Both the position numbers and the translations under genes were made by a program. A stretch of 64,000 nucleotides of DNA, from assembly GCF_016908195.1 (NCBI RefSeq), contig NZ_JAFBDK010000019.1:1-64000 (forward strand), in the 5' to 3' direction. The notes under the pieces were generated by a model, which saw only the letters and a list, made by a program, of their open reading frames with translations, had not been told where the DNA came from and searched no databases. The DNA is from Jeotgalibacillus terrae (GTDB lineage: Bacteria; Bacillota; Bacilli; Bacillales; Jeotgalibacillaceae). How positions within the stretch are numbered: position 1 is the stretch's first letter; each line of letters opens with the position of its first letter. Below, one piece after another: positions 45,815 through 53,682 of the stretch.

Positions 45815-46882
45815 ATGAAACACTTAGTATTATTAGGTGGAGGTTACGGCAATATGCGCGTGTTACTGCGACTGCTGCCGGATAAGCTGCCTGAAGACGT
45901 AAAAATCACTTTAATTGACCGTACACCGTATCACTGCTTGAAAACGGAATATTATGCGCTCGCAGCCGGTACAGCATCAGACCAGGAGATCCGCGTCAGC
46001 TTTCCTGAACACGAACGCCTTGATCTGAAGTACGGTTCTGTAGCGGAGATTGATACTGAAAACAAACGTGTCATTCTTGAAGATAACAGTGAAGTGGAAT
46101 ATGACGACCTTGTTGTTGGATTAGGCTGTGAAGATAAGTATCACAATGTGCCGGGTGCAGATGAGCATACATACAGCATCCAGTCGATCCAGCGTTCAAG
46201 AGCGACATATGAACGCCTGTCAAATCTGCCTTCCGGATCAGTTGTCGGGGTTGTAGGAGCCGGCCTGAGCGGTATTGAACTTGCAAGCGAACTGCGCGAA
46301 AGCCGTGAAGACCTGAAAATTAAGTTATTTGACCGTGGTGAACGGATTCTTCCTGCCTTCCCTCAGCGCTTAAGTAACTACGTACAGAAATGGTTCGACG
46401 CAAACAATGTTGAAGTTGTCAGCAGCTCCAATATCACAAAAGTAGAACCGCATATGCTATACAATCACGAAGAACAGATTCCAGTTGATGTCTGTGTATG
46501 GACAGCAGGAATCCAGCCGGTCAAAGTCGTACGCGACTTGCCTGGTGAAAAGGATTCATCTAACCGCGTCGTCCTGTCGCAGTATCATAACCTGCCTGAT
46601 GATGAGCATGTATATGTGGTCGGTGACTGCGCAAGCCTTCCTTTCGCTCCAAGCGCCCAGCTTGCTGAGGAACAGGCAGAACAGATAGTTAAAGTACTGA
46701 TCGCACGCTGGAAAAATGAAGATCTGCCTGAGCAGATGCCAAAGATCAAGCTGAAGGGCTTTATGGGCTCACTCGGTAAAAAACAGGGCTTTGCCTATCT
46801 TGCAGACCGTACCGTAACTGGCCGTATCGCACGCCTGTTGAAATCAGGAGTGCTGTGGATGTATAAATACCATAATGGATAA
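45815..46882 (+). CDS. yutJ: NDH-2-like NAD(P)/FAD oxidoreductase (YutJ)
   Basis: A 355-aa flavoprotein paralogous to yumB: FAD site LVLLGGGYGNMRVLLRLLP, NAD site VGVVGAGLSGIELASELRE near residue 145, VYVVGDCASLPF and SAQLAEEQAEQ. The quinone motif AQxAxQ is only partly kept. Probably an NADH dehydrogenase-like enzyme; partner unknown. The start at 45815 has AGAGAGGG and gives the B. subtilis length of 355. Confidence 0.9.
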   Translation: MKHLVLLGGGYGNMRVLLRLLPDKLPEDVKITLIDRTPYHCLKTEYYALAAGTASDQEIRVSFPEHERLDLKYGSVAEIDTENKRVILEDNSEVEYDDLVVGLGCEDKYHNVPGADEHTYSIQSIQRSRATYERLSNLPSGSVVGVVGAGLSGIELASELRESREDLKIKLFDRGERILPAFPQRLSNYVQKWFDANNVEVVSSSNITKVEPHMLYNHEEQIPVDVCVWTAGIQPVKVVRDLPGEKDSSNRVVLSQYHNLPDDEHVYVVGDCASLPFAPSAQLAEEQAEQIVKVLIARWKNEDLPEQMPKIKLKGFMGSLGKKQGFAYLADRTVTGRIARLLKSGVLWMYKYHNG

Positions 46883-46910
46883 GAATCTATTTATCTTTTC
46901 TTCATGACTT

Positions 46911-46938
46911 CACGCTCAGTTACCTGAGCGTGTTTTTT
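46911..46938 (+). terminator. Terminator of yutJ
   Basis: CACGCTCAG, loop TTAC, CTGAGCGTG, T6. Confidence 0.9.
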
Positions 46939-46947
46939 ATTATCCTG

Positions 46948-48225
46948 TCATTCAGCAGGCTGCTTTGATATATGTCCGCCAACCAGCCTTGCCCTTCTTC
47001 TTGTCGTGCCTCCTTCTGTATAGGAAACTGCCCTCAGAAGTGACGTTGATCCAAATCTGCGTCTTACATCATCCATCACATAGCCAAGGTGGTGTACTTT
47101 CTCTCTTCCCGGATTAAACAGGTCGAGTTGCAGTGCTGAATCATCTGCTAAATTGGTTAATGAGATAGAGATTTTCCGCACCGGGAATGGCTGCAGGTTT
47201 TCATGCAGGATCTGCAGACATACGTCATAGATCTCCATCGTAATAGAGGTTGGCTTATGAAGAGACTTTGAGCGGTGAAATGATTTGATTGGCGTGCGCT
47301 TACTGTAGCCGATGCCAAGATGAATCGTGCGGCCCCCGAGATGCTTATTTCTGGCTCTTCTTGCGACTTCCTCACACATTTCAAGTAACACTGCTTCAAT
47401 TTCCTCAAGCTTATGATAATCTCTTAAAAGGATCTGACTTTTTCCATAGCTGACCTGTCCCTGAATAATTGGTGCGCCGATTTCAGAGCGGTCAATGCCA
47501 TGCGCGTGGTAATAAAGCTGGTTTCCCATGACACCGAAAACTGCTTCGAGTCTTTTCAGGTCATAAGCAGCCAAATCACCGATTGAATACATTCCCATAC
47601 GGTTTAAGCGCTTTTCAAGCTGGCGGCCGATTCCCCACATGGCTGACAGCGGTTTGAGCGGCCATAGTTTCTTTGGGATATCCTCAAAAGTCCATTCGCA
47701 TATTCCCTTTTTCTTTGCTTCAAGATCAAGACAGAGTTTTGCAATCAGCATGTTCGGTCCGATCCCGATCGCACACGGCAGCCCGAACTCCCGCATCATA
47801 TCATCGGAGATCATTTGGGCAACTGCATGGGGCCCTCCCCACAACGCAGAAGTCCCGTCAATCTGAATAAAACTTTCATCTACACTGTAAACGTGAATAT
47901 TTTCTTTTGGAACGAACCGTGTGAAGATCTTGGTGATCTCAGTCGACAGCCTGAGGTACTGTCCCATATCCGGCTCAATTAATTGAAGGTCTGTAATATC
48001 AGGAATTTCATGACGGCGCGTACCCGTTCTGATCCCATGCTCTTTTTTTGCGCGCGGGGAAGCAGCAAGAACTACACTCCCCTTTTGCTCCTGATTTCCG
48101 ATAATCGCAATTTTACATTTCAATGGGTCCTGCCCGAGCTCAACTGCTGTACAGCTCGCATAAAAGCTCCTCATATCTACACACAGGATCTCTCTTTGTT
48201 TCTCAAGCGAATAGTCAACCTCCAT
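46948..48225 (-). CDS. Y-family DNA polymerase (UvrX/YqjW type)
   Basis: A 425-aa translesion polymerase. The catalytic acidic residues appear in LCVDMRSFYASC (about residue 15) and YSVDESFIQIDG (about residue 123); the HhH region reads SAMWGIGRQLEKRLNRMGMYSIGDLA, quoted across the fold, and a little-finger domain follows. The branch with FYASC and Asp-Met fits UvrX/UmuC-like enzymes rather than DinB. The start at 48225 is required because an SOS promoter lies at 48281-48309, inside the longer frame. Confidence 0.9.
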   Translation of the reverse strand: MEVDYSLEKQREILCVDMRSFYASCTAVELGQDPLKCKIAIIGNQEQKGSVVLAASPRAKKEHGIRTGTRRHEIPDITDLQLIEPDMGQYLRLSTEITKIFTRFVPKENIHVYSVDESFIQIDGTSALWGGPHAVAQMISDDMMREFGLPCAIGIGPNMLIAKLCLDLEAKKKGICEWTFEDIPKKLWPLKPLSAMWGIGRQLEKRLNRMGMYSIGDLAAYDLKRLEAVFGVMGNQLYYHAHGIDRSEIGAPIIQGQVSYGKSQILLRDYHKLEEIEAVLLEMCEEVARRARNKHLGGRTIHLGIGYSKRTPIKSFHRSKSLHKPTSITMEIYDVCLQILHENLQPFPVRKISISLTNLADDSALQLDLFNPGREKVHHLGYVMDDVRRRFGSTSLLRAVSYTEGGTTRRRARLVGGHISKQPAE

Positions 48226-48280
48226 CGCTCTCACACTCCCGGTTTTATCATTTTCTCTATCTATACCCTGTTTTCTTAAA

Positions 48281-48309
48281 ATTATACGAACGAGTGTTCT
48301 TTTTGTAAA
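48281..48309 (-). promoter_or_regulatory. SOS promoter with LexA box
   Basis: On the minus strand TTTACA (48304-48309) and TATAAT (48281-48286) are 17 bp apart. The spacer contains AGAACACTCGTTCG (48287-48300), matching the bacillar LexA/DinR box CGAAC-N4-GTTCG except for the first base. DNA damage should derepress the polymerase gene. Confidence 0.82.
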
Positions 48310-48416
48310 CAAAATCATTTTTCCAATTAAGGAACATACCTGAAGCAGTTTCAAAATATGATTTTTTTACATGAGCGGTATAATAAAGAAAATTGCTGAT
48401 AAGGCGGTGAAAGCAA

Positions 48417-48584
48417 ATGTCACTCCTTCCATTTCATGAACGTTACAACCTTGTGGAAGTGCCGGAAGATTATCAAAATGAAAACCCTGATTTTGTTGTG
48501 ATGAGAGATGAACATGACAAATGCTACCTCTGTGACAAATCAGACGCTGAGGTATTGAGGGGTCTGAACTTTACAGAAGTATGA
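48417..48584 (+). CDS. Small CxxC protein of unknown function
   Basis: A 55-aa protein starting MSLLPFHERYNLVEVPEDYQ and containing CYLC about two thirds along, a possible half zinc knuckle. ATG preceded by GGCGGTGA, with a TATAAT about 35 bp upstream and a terminator directly after the stop, so it looks like a complete single-gene unit. I do not recognise the family. Divergent from the polymerase gene. Confidence 0.7.
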   Translation: MSLLPFHERYNLVEVPEDYQNENPDFVVMRDEHDKCYLCDKSDAEVLRGLNFTEV

Positions 48585-48587
48585 AAG

Positions 48588-48624
48588 AAAAAAGGCTGAA
48601 ACAAAATATGTCTCAGCCTTTTCT
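48588..48624 (+). terminator. Terminator of the small CxxC gene
   Basis: AAAAGGCTGA pairs with TCAGCCTTTT across a 13-nt loop, with a T-rich tail. Confidence 0.8.
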
Positions 48625-48636
48625 TCGGGAACCAGT

Positions 48637-48752
48637 TCACTGCGCTGCAGGCGGTGCTTTCCGGACGGCGGTCGCTGAGCCTCCTCGGCTTCGCCTGCGG
48701 GGTCTCAGCTATCCCGCTAATCGTCCCGGAGTCACCGCCTGCAGCGAGGTTA
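48637..48752. repeat. Dispersed palindromic repeat copy
   Basis: Outer arms CTGCAGGCGGTG and CACCGCCTGCAG, inner arms CCGGACG/CGTCCCGG, and core TGAGCCTCCTCGGCTTCGCC followed by TGCGGGGTCTCA. No gene in this gap. Confidence 0.8.
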
Positions 48753-48819
48753 CCCTCTATAATCAATAAATAAAAATTTCATCATAAGTATACAGGCTTC
48801 AGTTAAACAATTTACGCTA

Positions 48820-49149
48820 TTATTCAGCCGTCTGGAACCCGTACTTTTCAAGCTCTTTATACACGGCCTTCAGTCTTGGGTTCCCTTCACCGACAATTTC
48901 ATCCTCAACTAAAACAACCGGATAGAATAAATCCTCTTCCCATACCCGTTCCACAAAAGCAGCCTTTTTCGGATCTTCCTGCTCAGTGTTAATGTCCACA
49001 TAGTCCATTACAAACTTGCGGTCAGGAAACTTCCGGCCAATCGCCGCCTCCAGCCACTCATAAGTCTCTTTAGAAGAAGGCGCCCCCACACAACTCGCAC
49101 AAATCGTCTCCGCTCCATACACCGTAATCGTCACAGCCTCATTCGCCAT
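48820..49149 (-). CDS. yuzD: DUF1462 thioredoxin-like protein (YuzD)
   Basis: A 109-aa protein. N-terminal VTITVYGAETICASCVGAPS holds a CxxC in a thioredoxin-like context, followed by FVMDYVDINTEQED and VVLVEDEIVGEGNPRLK. Probably a small redox protein; function unknown. ATG at 49149 has GGGAG nine nt upstream; the TTG three codons earlier abuts that site. Confidence 0.88.
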   Translation of the reverse strand: MANEAVTITVYGAETICASCVGAPSSKETYEWLEAAIGRKFPDRKFVMDYVDINTEQEDPKKAAFVERVWEEDLFYPVVLVEDEIVGEGNPRLKAVYKELEKYGFQTAE

Positions 49150-49187
49150 ATCAAACAACTCCCTATGATTAAGTTTTTAATAAACCG

Positions 49188-49316
49188 GCTGATAATTTCC
49201 GCTTCAGGGGGACGCTTTCCGGACGGTGGTAGCTGAGCCTCCTCACCTCCGGTTGCGGGGTCTCAGCTTCCCACTAATCGTCCCGGAGTCACCCCCTTAC
49301 GCTCCAATTATCAGCT
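49188..49316. repeat. Dispersed palindromic repeat copy, first of an inverted pair
   Basis: Ends AGCTGATAATT-type (GGCTGATAATTTCC) and CCAATTATCAGCT, then GGGGGACGCTTTCC against AGTCACCCCC, and core GAGCCTCCTC / GCGGGGTCTC. The 470-bp gap 49150-49619 holds only this copy, the next one and the yutI promoter region. Confidence 0.85.
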
Positions 49317-49377
49317 GTGCATTATACATTGTGAATCTTTATAAAAAATAACATCTTTGTTCAACAAGAAACATTCA

Positions 49378-49506
49378 GCTGTCATTTGGAGTGGAAGACG
49401 GAGACTCCTGCCCCAGAAAGGGACAGGTGAGACCCCGCAGAGCGAAGCTCGAGGAGGCTCACCGCCCGGGGGCAGGAAAGCGCAGTCTTCCACGGAAAAT
49501 GACAGC
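49378..49506. repeat. Dispersed palindromic repeat copy, second of an inverted pair
   Basis: Ends GCTGTCATTT and AAAATGACAGC, inner GGAAGACGGAGACT against AGTCTTCC, and core TGAGACCCCGC / GAGGAGGCTCA, i.e. the core is in the orientation opposite to the copy 60 bp to the left. Confidence 0.85.
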
Positions 49507-49619
49507 GGTTTTACCATCCATTCCAAATGCATGACTAAACAATAATAATTTCAAATAACATGGATGGATTTTTTTCGTTATACTCATTATAATAGAACAC
49601 AGGAAGGGAGTCGATTCGA

Positions 49620-49856
49620 ATGACAGAAGTAGAAATGAAAGATTCAGTTCAGGAAGTACTTGATAAACTTCGTCCATTCCTTCTTCGTGACGGCGGAGAC
49701 TGTGAATTGGTTGACGTTGAAGATGGAATCGTTAAATTAAGACTTCTTGGCGCATGCGGTACATGCCCAAGTTCAACTATTACCCTTAAAGCAGGTATCG
49801 AGCGTGCACTGCTTGAAGAAGTACCTGGCGTTGTGGAAGTTGAACAGGTATTTTAA
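49620..49856 (+). CDS. yutI: NifU C-terminal-domain Fe-S scaffold (YutI)
   Basis: A 78-aa protein equal to the Nfu domain alone: [20 protein letters not shown] then the cluster-binding [18 protein letters not shown] with CxxC. Binds and transfers a 4Fe-4S cluster as a dimer. ATG with GGAAGGGAG upstream. Works in the same process as YutM. Confidence 0.94.
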   Translation: MTEVEMKDSVQEVLDKLRPFLLRDGGDCELVDVEDGIVKLRLLGACGTCPSSTITLKAGIERALLEEVPGVVEVEQVF

Positions 49857-49863
49857 TGAACAT

Positions 49864-49896
49864 CATCCTCCTGTAAAAACAGGAGGATTTTTTTAT
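49864..49896. terminator. Bidirectional terminator
   Basis: ATCCTCCTGT, loop AAAA, ACAGGAGGAT, T7, between convergent yutI and the dehydrogenase. Confidence 0.93.
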
Positions 49897-49929
49897 TGAG
49901 AAATTTAAAAAATAAATGAGAATGTCCGT

Positions 49930-50892
49930 TTAGAGTGAAACCCTTGTTAGTGGCTTTTCATCAGTCAGCACTGCTTTGATATTATCAGCAGCAAGCTTCA
50001 TCATCGCAAACCGGGTCTCAGTTGATGCACTGCCAATATGCGGTACAGCCACCACGTTCTTCATGGAAAGCAACGGATGATCAGCGGAAACCGGCTCCTG
50101 TTCAAATACATCGAGCCCCGCTCCGGCAATCTCGCCTGATTGCAACGCTTCAATCAGCGCAGCTTCATCCGTCACTGGTCCTCTGCCCACATTCAAATAA
50201 ATTGCAGAGTTCTTCATCAGTCTGAACTGTTCCGCTCCGATCATACCGCGTGTTTCTTCAGTCAGCGGTGCGAGTACGAGAACGAAATCCGCTTTTTCAA
50301 GTAAGTCTGACAGGCTTTTATACTGAGCTCCGTACGCTTCTTCCGCTTCAAGCTTCCGGCTTCTTGTATGATAGAGAATATTCATATCAAACCCCGCTGC
50401 ACGTTTTGCCACAGCCTGCCCGATCTTCCCCATTCCAATAATACCGAGCGTTTTATGGTGAACGTCGCGTCCTGCAAGAAGATAAGGTGACCAGGACGTC
50501 CAGTCGCCATTTTTGATATAGTCTGCTGCTTCAGAAATTCTTCTTGCAGTAGCGAGCATCAGTGCAAATGCAAGGTCAGCGGTTGTATCTGTTAAGACAT
50601 CCGGCGTATTCGTCACAATCACGCCTGCTTTGTCTGCTGCTTCAATATCAATATTGTCATAACCGACTGCCATATTTGCTACTATTTTTAAATGGGGAGC
50701 CGATGAAAAGAGCTCTTCATCCACCTGATCAGAAAGCATGGTAAGCAGTGCATGGCACTCACCAGCCTGCTTTATCAATACATCTCTCGGCACAGCCTCA
50801 TCCTCAGAATCCCACCCCTCAACGTCAAAATTCTTCTTAAGCTCCTGAATCACTGCATCATCAATTTTACGTGTAATGAAAACCTTAGACAT
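49930..50892 (-). CDS. D-2-hydroxyacid dehydrogenase (glyoxylate/hydroxypyruvate reductase type)
   Basis: A 320-aa NAD(P)-dependent enzyme. NAD-binding GIIGMGKIGQAVAKRAAGF near residue 150; catalytic Arg in NVGRGPVTDEAALIEAL, Glu in GLDVFEQEPV, His in VPHIGSAS, all present. Converts glyoxylate to glycolate or hydroxypyruvate to D-glycerate, exact substrate inferred. The start at 50892 has AAGGGGG nine nt away; the ATG three codons earlier touches that site. Confidence 0.92.
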   Translation of the reverse strand: MSKVFITRKIDDAVIQELKKNFDVEGWDSEDEAVPRDVLIKQAGECHALLTMLSDQVDEELFSSAPHLKIVANMAVGYDNIDIEAADKAGVIVTNTPDVLTDTTADLAFALMLATARRISEAADYIKNGDWTSWSPYLLAGRDVHHKTLGIIGMGKIGQAVAKRAAGFDMNILYHTRSRKLEAEEAYGAQYKSLSDLLEKADFVLVLAPLTEETRGMIGAEQFRLMKNSAIYLNVGRGPVTDEAALIEALQSGEIAGAGLDVFEQEPVSADHPLLSMKNVVAVPHIGSASTETRFAMMKLAADNIKAVLTDEKPLTRVSL

Positions 50893-50938
50893 CAGCTGCA
50901 TCCCCCTTTATAAAAGTGAATTTCATTTTATGTATGAC

Positions 50939-50970
50939 ACAGCTGTCCTTCATGAGAGGGACAGCTGTTT
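50939..50970. other. Hairpin between yutF and the dehydrogenase gene
   Basis: ACAGCTGTCC and GGACAGCTGT form a perfect 10-bp stem. On the minus strand, the direction of both flanking genes, it is not followed by a T run, so it may be a weak terminator or a processing signal. Confidence 0.5.
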
Positions 50971-50980
50971 TAAAGAAATA

Positions 50981-51745
50981 TTAAATCTCCCACTCTGAAA
51001 GAGAATCAATCGAATAAGTCGGCTGCTGTTCTTTTTCAGCAAGCAGGCTTTTTGGTGAAACGCCAGTATGCAACATCAATGTATCCATCCCGGTATTAAA
51101 TCCTGCTTTGATATCTGTATCATAGTTATCACCAACCATGACAACTTCTTCTTTTGGCAGGCCAAGCACTTCTAGCGCCTGTTCCATAATAACTGCTTCA
51201 GGCTTTCCGATAAACAGAGGCTCCGTCTGTGTAGAAACGGTAATGACTGAAGTCAGCGATCCGTTTCCAGGCAGCAGACCGCGTTCTGTCGGAATCGCAA
51301 TGTCACCGTTGGTTGAGATGAATTTCGCACCGTTTCTGACAGCAAGACAGCCAAGTGCCAGTTTTTCATACGTAATTTCCCGGTCAAGACCTACAATGAC
51401 ATAGTCAGGATTTTCATCTTTGATCGTGATCCCTTTTTCAGTCAGCGCCTGACGAATCCCGTCTCCGCCAATCACGTATGCAGATCCGCCCGGCATTTCC
51501 CGGGAAATGACTGATGCTGTTGCAAGAGATGTCGTAAATACCTGTTCAGGCTCAGCAGGCACATCAAAATTCTGAAGGTGTGCTGCCACCTGCTCCTGTG
51601 TTTTAGACGAATTATTCGTCACAAAAAGATAAGGAATTCCTTTTCCTTTCAGCTTTTTTACAAAGTCCACCGCTTCTGGAATCGGTTCAGTTCCTCTGTA
51701 CATCGTTCCGTCTAAATCGATTAAATAACCTTTATATGCTTTCAT
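50981..51745 (-). CDS. yutF: HAD phosphatase, NagD-like (YutF)
   Basis: A 254-aa HAD-superfamily type IIA phosphatase. Motif I IDLDGTMYRG at residues 8-17, motif II VTNNSSKTQ near 43, motif III lysine in the KPEAVIMEQAL region, and motif IV MVGDNYDTDI near 204. Acts on small phosphorylated metabolites or nucleotides; in vivo substrate unsettled. ATG with AAGGAAG. Confidence 0.92.
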   Translation of the reverse strand: MKAYKGYLIDLDGTMYRGTEPIPEAVDFVKKLKGKGIPYLFVTNNSSKTQEQVAAHLQNFDVPAEPEQVFTTSLATASVISREMPGGSAYVIGGDGIRQALTEKGITIKDENPDYVIVGLDREITYEKLALGCLAVRNGAKFISTNGDIAIPTERGLLPGNGSLTSVITVSTQTEPLFIGKPEAVIMEQALEVLGLPKEEVVMVGDNYDTDIKAGFNTGMDTLMLHTGVSPKSLLAEKEQQPTYSIDSLSEWEI

Positions 51746-51766
51746 TACTTACTTCCTTTCTATTCC

Positions 51767-52204
51767 TTACCGTCTGAATGCAGAGACTGGTCCAAGTTCA
51801 TTTTTAAGATAATTTCTCACTGCGAGCGGAAATGCCAGCAGGGCTTTTTCCGAAGATGTAAATGTGTCGATACACATCTGATGGTCCACCTGTGTGAACT
51901 CCTGAACCAGATGCTTTCTGAGTTTGACGGCATTGACAAGGTCTCCGTGCATGTCTTTACCAATGACCTTTTCATCTTCAAGGATATCAACAATATCTTC
52001 ATAGCTGCCGGGATCACGCATAATAAAGCCGTCGATCATTGAATTACCGACATCAATAATTGATTCTATAACGGTATGCAGGCTGCGTTCAAGCGCAAGC
52101 TGTCCGATTTTGGTATCCCATGTTGTATGCTGTTGTAAAAACGCCAGCTGCTCTTCCATAAATACAAGCGTCTGCTCAATCGTTTCTCTGTCAACGAAGT
52201 ACAT
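51767..52204 (-). CDS. yutE: DUF86/HepT-like protein lacking the RNase motif (YutE)
   Basis: A 145-aa all-helical protein of the DUF86 family. In HepT toxins the catalytic motif is R-x4-H-x-Y; here the equivalent stretch reads RKHLVQEF (residues 96-103), with Gln and Phe in place of His and Tyr. No MntA nucleotidyltransferase partner is adjacent. It is therefore probably a housekeeping protein rather than a toxin, as expected for the conserved yutE locus. The start at 52204 (MYFVDRETIE) is supported by GAAGAG and by family length. Confidence 0.82.
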   Translation of the reverse strand: MYFVDRETIEQTLVFMEEQLAFLQQHTTWDTKIGQLALERSLHTVIESIIDVGNSMIDGFIMRDPGSYEDIVDILEDEKVIGKDMHGDLVNAVKLRKHLVQEFTQVDHQMCIDTFTSSEKALLAFPLAVRNYLKNELGPVSAFRR

Positions 52205-52322
52205 AATCTCTTCACTCTCCATCAAAATGTCTGTTTCAAGTGTACCATAAGCCCTCAGATTTTTTGGCATCACGTGCGTTAATCGTTATAATTGTGAATA
52301 CACACTAAGGAGGATTTTAACG

Positions 52323-52592
52323 ATGACTGAACGATTCTTTTTATATGATGATACAGAAGAAACAAAAACGCGGTTTGTCAGCTTTATGGGCGAGCATCAG
52401 CGCTTTGACCTTGCGATTCTGTATTCAGACCGCTACTACGGAAAAGCAATGGTCATGGACATTCAGGGAAGTCGCTTTGCCATCATCGGCCAGGACGATC
52501 TCGATGAAGAAGGCTACATTGAACACGCATTCAAACTCTCCGAACAGGATGCAGCAGAACTGCGCGAATTTCTGAACGAAGTTGTTTTGTGA
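52323..52592 (+). CDS. DUF3055 family protein
   Basis: An 89-aa cytosolic protein; the N-terminus ERFFLYDDTEETKTRFVSF and GSRFAIIGQDDLDEEGYIEHA are characteristic of DUF3055. Function unknown. ATG with AAGGAGG. Divergent from yutE; the next small gene follows 47 bp downstream. Confidence 0.85.
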   Translation: MTERFFLYDDTEETKTRFVSFMGEHQRFDLAILYSDRYYGKAMVMDIQGSRFAIIGQDDLDEEGYIEHAFKLSEQDAAELREFLNEVVL

Positions 52593-52639
52593 ATCAATCA
52601 TCATGAACTGCTCATACTAATCTAAAAAGGAGCAGTGTA

Positions 52640-52867
52640 ATGGAGCGGTACAGTGACTTTTCAAACGTTGAAGTACAAAAAGAATACCTGATCCCTGAAT
52701 CATTTCCGGAAGGGCCATATGGATCCCCGAGAGGCAAATATTCACTTGTCAGAAACAAATCCGGCCCCTGGAAAAGCGGCCAGCGCTACTACAGTGCATT
52801 CAACTACGAGAATAAAGGCGCCCACGAAGACGTCCCAAGACAAGATCCGGGTGCGCATATACCTTAA
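52640..52867 (+). CDS. Conserved small cytosolic protein
   Basis: A 75-aa hydrophilic protein with many aromatic and proline residues (PESFPEGPYGSPRGKYS, WKSGQRYYSAFNYENK). It resembles short bacillar proteins annotated only as cytosolic; no function is known to me. ATG with AAAGGAGCAG and a strong terminator after the stop support it as a real gene, probably transcribed with the DUF3055 gene. Confidence 0.75.
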   Translation: MERYSDFSNVEVQKEYLIPESFPEGPYGSPRGKYSLVRNKSGPWKSGQRYYSAFNYENKGAHEDVPRQDPGAHIP

Positions 52868-52889
52868 GTGAAAAAGATCATAAGAAATG

Positions 52890-52932
52890 AAAAGAAGGTT
52901 GTCTCAACTTAAAATTGAGACAACCTTCTTTT
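52890..52932 (+). terminator. Strong terminator after the small cytosolic protein gene
   Basis: An 18-bp perfect stem AAAAGAAGGTTGTCTCAA and complement around a 7-nt loop. Confidence 0.92.
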
Positions 52933-53002
52933 CATACCAAACAGTTCTTAAAGAATACGTTCATTGGTCTCTAAGAGTTTATCTGTTACATCCATCTGAC
53001 GT

Positions 53003-53097
53003 AAGGCGGTGACTCCGGGACGATTAGAGGGAAGCTGAGACCCCGCAGGGCGAAGCCTGAGGAGGCTCAGCAACCTCCGTCCGGAAAGCATCCGCCT
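53003..53097. repeat. Dispersed palindromic repeat copy
   Basis: Ends AGGCGGTGACTCCGGGACG and CGTCCGGAAAGCATCCGCC, core TGAGACCCCGCAGGGCGAAG followed by CCTGAGGAGGCTCA. Opposite orientation to the copy at 48637. No gene in this gap. Confidence 0.82.
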
Positions 53098-53124
53098 GAA
53101 GTGCAGCGAAACGGTTATGATCCT

Positions 53125-53409
53125 CTACTTCTTAGCTCCGCTGACCTTCTTCACAATAAAATACGGGCAGCCAAAATTACAGTGCTCATACAAATAATCC
53201 TTCACAGTCGAAATCTTCGTATCAAATGACGATTTCTGATTCGTATCCTCAAAAAAACCTTTCAGTCTCAGCTGACCGTAACCCCAGTCCCCCACAATAT
53301 AGTCATACTTGTGCAGAATTTCACTGTAACGCGCTTCAAACGCTTCTTCATCATAGCCTTCTCTATATTCTTCAATGATTTCGTATTGTTGATTATGCAT
53401 AGTAATCAT
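53125..53409 (-). CDS. yutD: DUF1027 protein (YutD)
   Basis: A 94-aa soluble protein with the conserved core YDYIVGDWGYGQLRLKGF and YLYEHCNFGCPYFIVKK. Widely conserved in Bacilli; function unknown. The start at 53409 follows GGAGTGA; two more in-frame ATGs are upstream or downstream but less well placed. Divergent from a small lipoprotein gene. Confidence 0.9.
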   Translation of the reverse strand: MITMHNQQYEIIEEYREGYDEEAFEARYSEILHKYDYIVGDWGYGQLRLKGFFEDTNQKSSFDTKISTVKDYLYEHCNFGCPYFIVKKVSGAKK

Positions 53410-53520
53410 TATTCTCACTCCTGCCTGTGAACTACTTCCTATTATACATGACAACACAATTTTTTCTATGTATGAATTCCTTGCATTCAGGACAAAATCA
53501 GCAAAAGGAGTGTGACCCTG

Positions 53521-53682
53521 TTGAAGCTGATTTGTGCGTTTTTGATCATTCTTTTTCTCGCCGGTTGTTCAAAAGAGCCTGAGCCTCCGGAAGTTTCGCC
53601 TGATTCAGGTTGGATCCCGGCTGCCATGCATCAATATGACCTCGCGCCGGATCACGAATCAAAAAAGCTGCCTGTACTGTAG
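53521..53682 (+). CDS. Small lipoprotein, possibly YutC-like
   Basis: A 53-aa precursor: TTG start with AAAGGAGTGTGA seven nt upstream, a hydrophobic signal segment (LICAFLIILFLAGC) ending in a lipobox LAGC, then a short Pro/Glu-rich mature part ending KKLPVL. Predicted to be attached outside the membrane by the cysteine at residue 16. In B. subtilis a lipoprotein gene, yutC, also sits beside yutD, but I cannot confirm homology. Its last codons form one arm of the metP-metS terminator. Confidence 0.68.
   Translation: MKLICAFLIILFLAGCSKEPEPPEVSPDSGWIPAAMHQYDLAPDHESKKLPVL

Noticed and set aside
46948-48354. Longer start for the Y-family polymerase
   Set aside because: The extension contains the SOS promoter, so it lies upstream of the transcription start.
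51767-52592. HepT/MntA toxin-antitoxin pair
   Set aside because: The DUF86 protein lacks the catalytic motif and the neighbour is DUF3055, not a nucleotidyltransferase.
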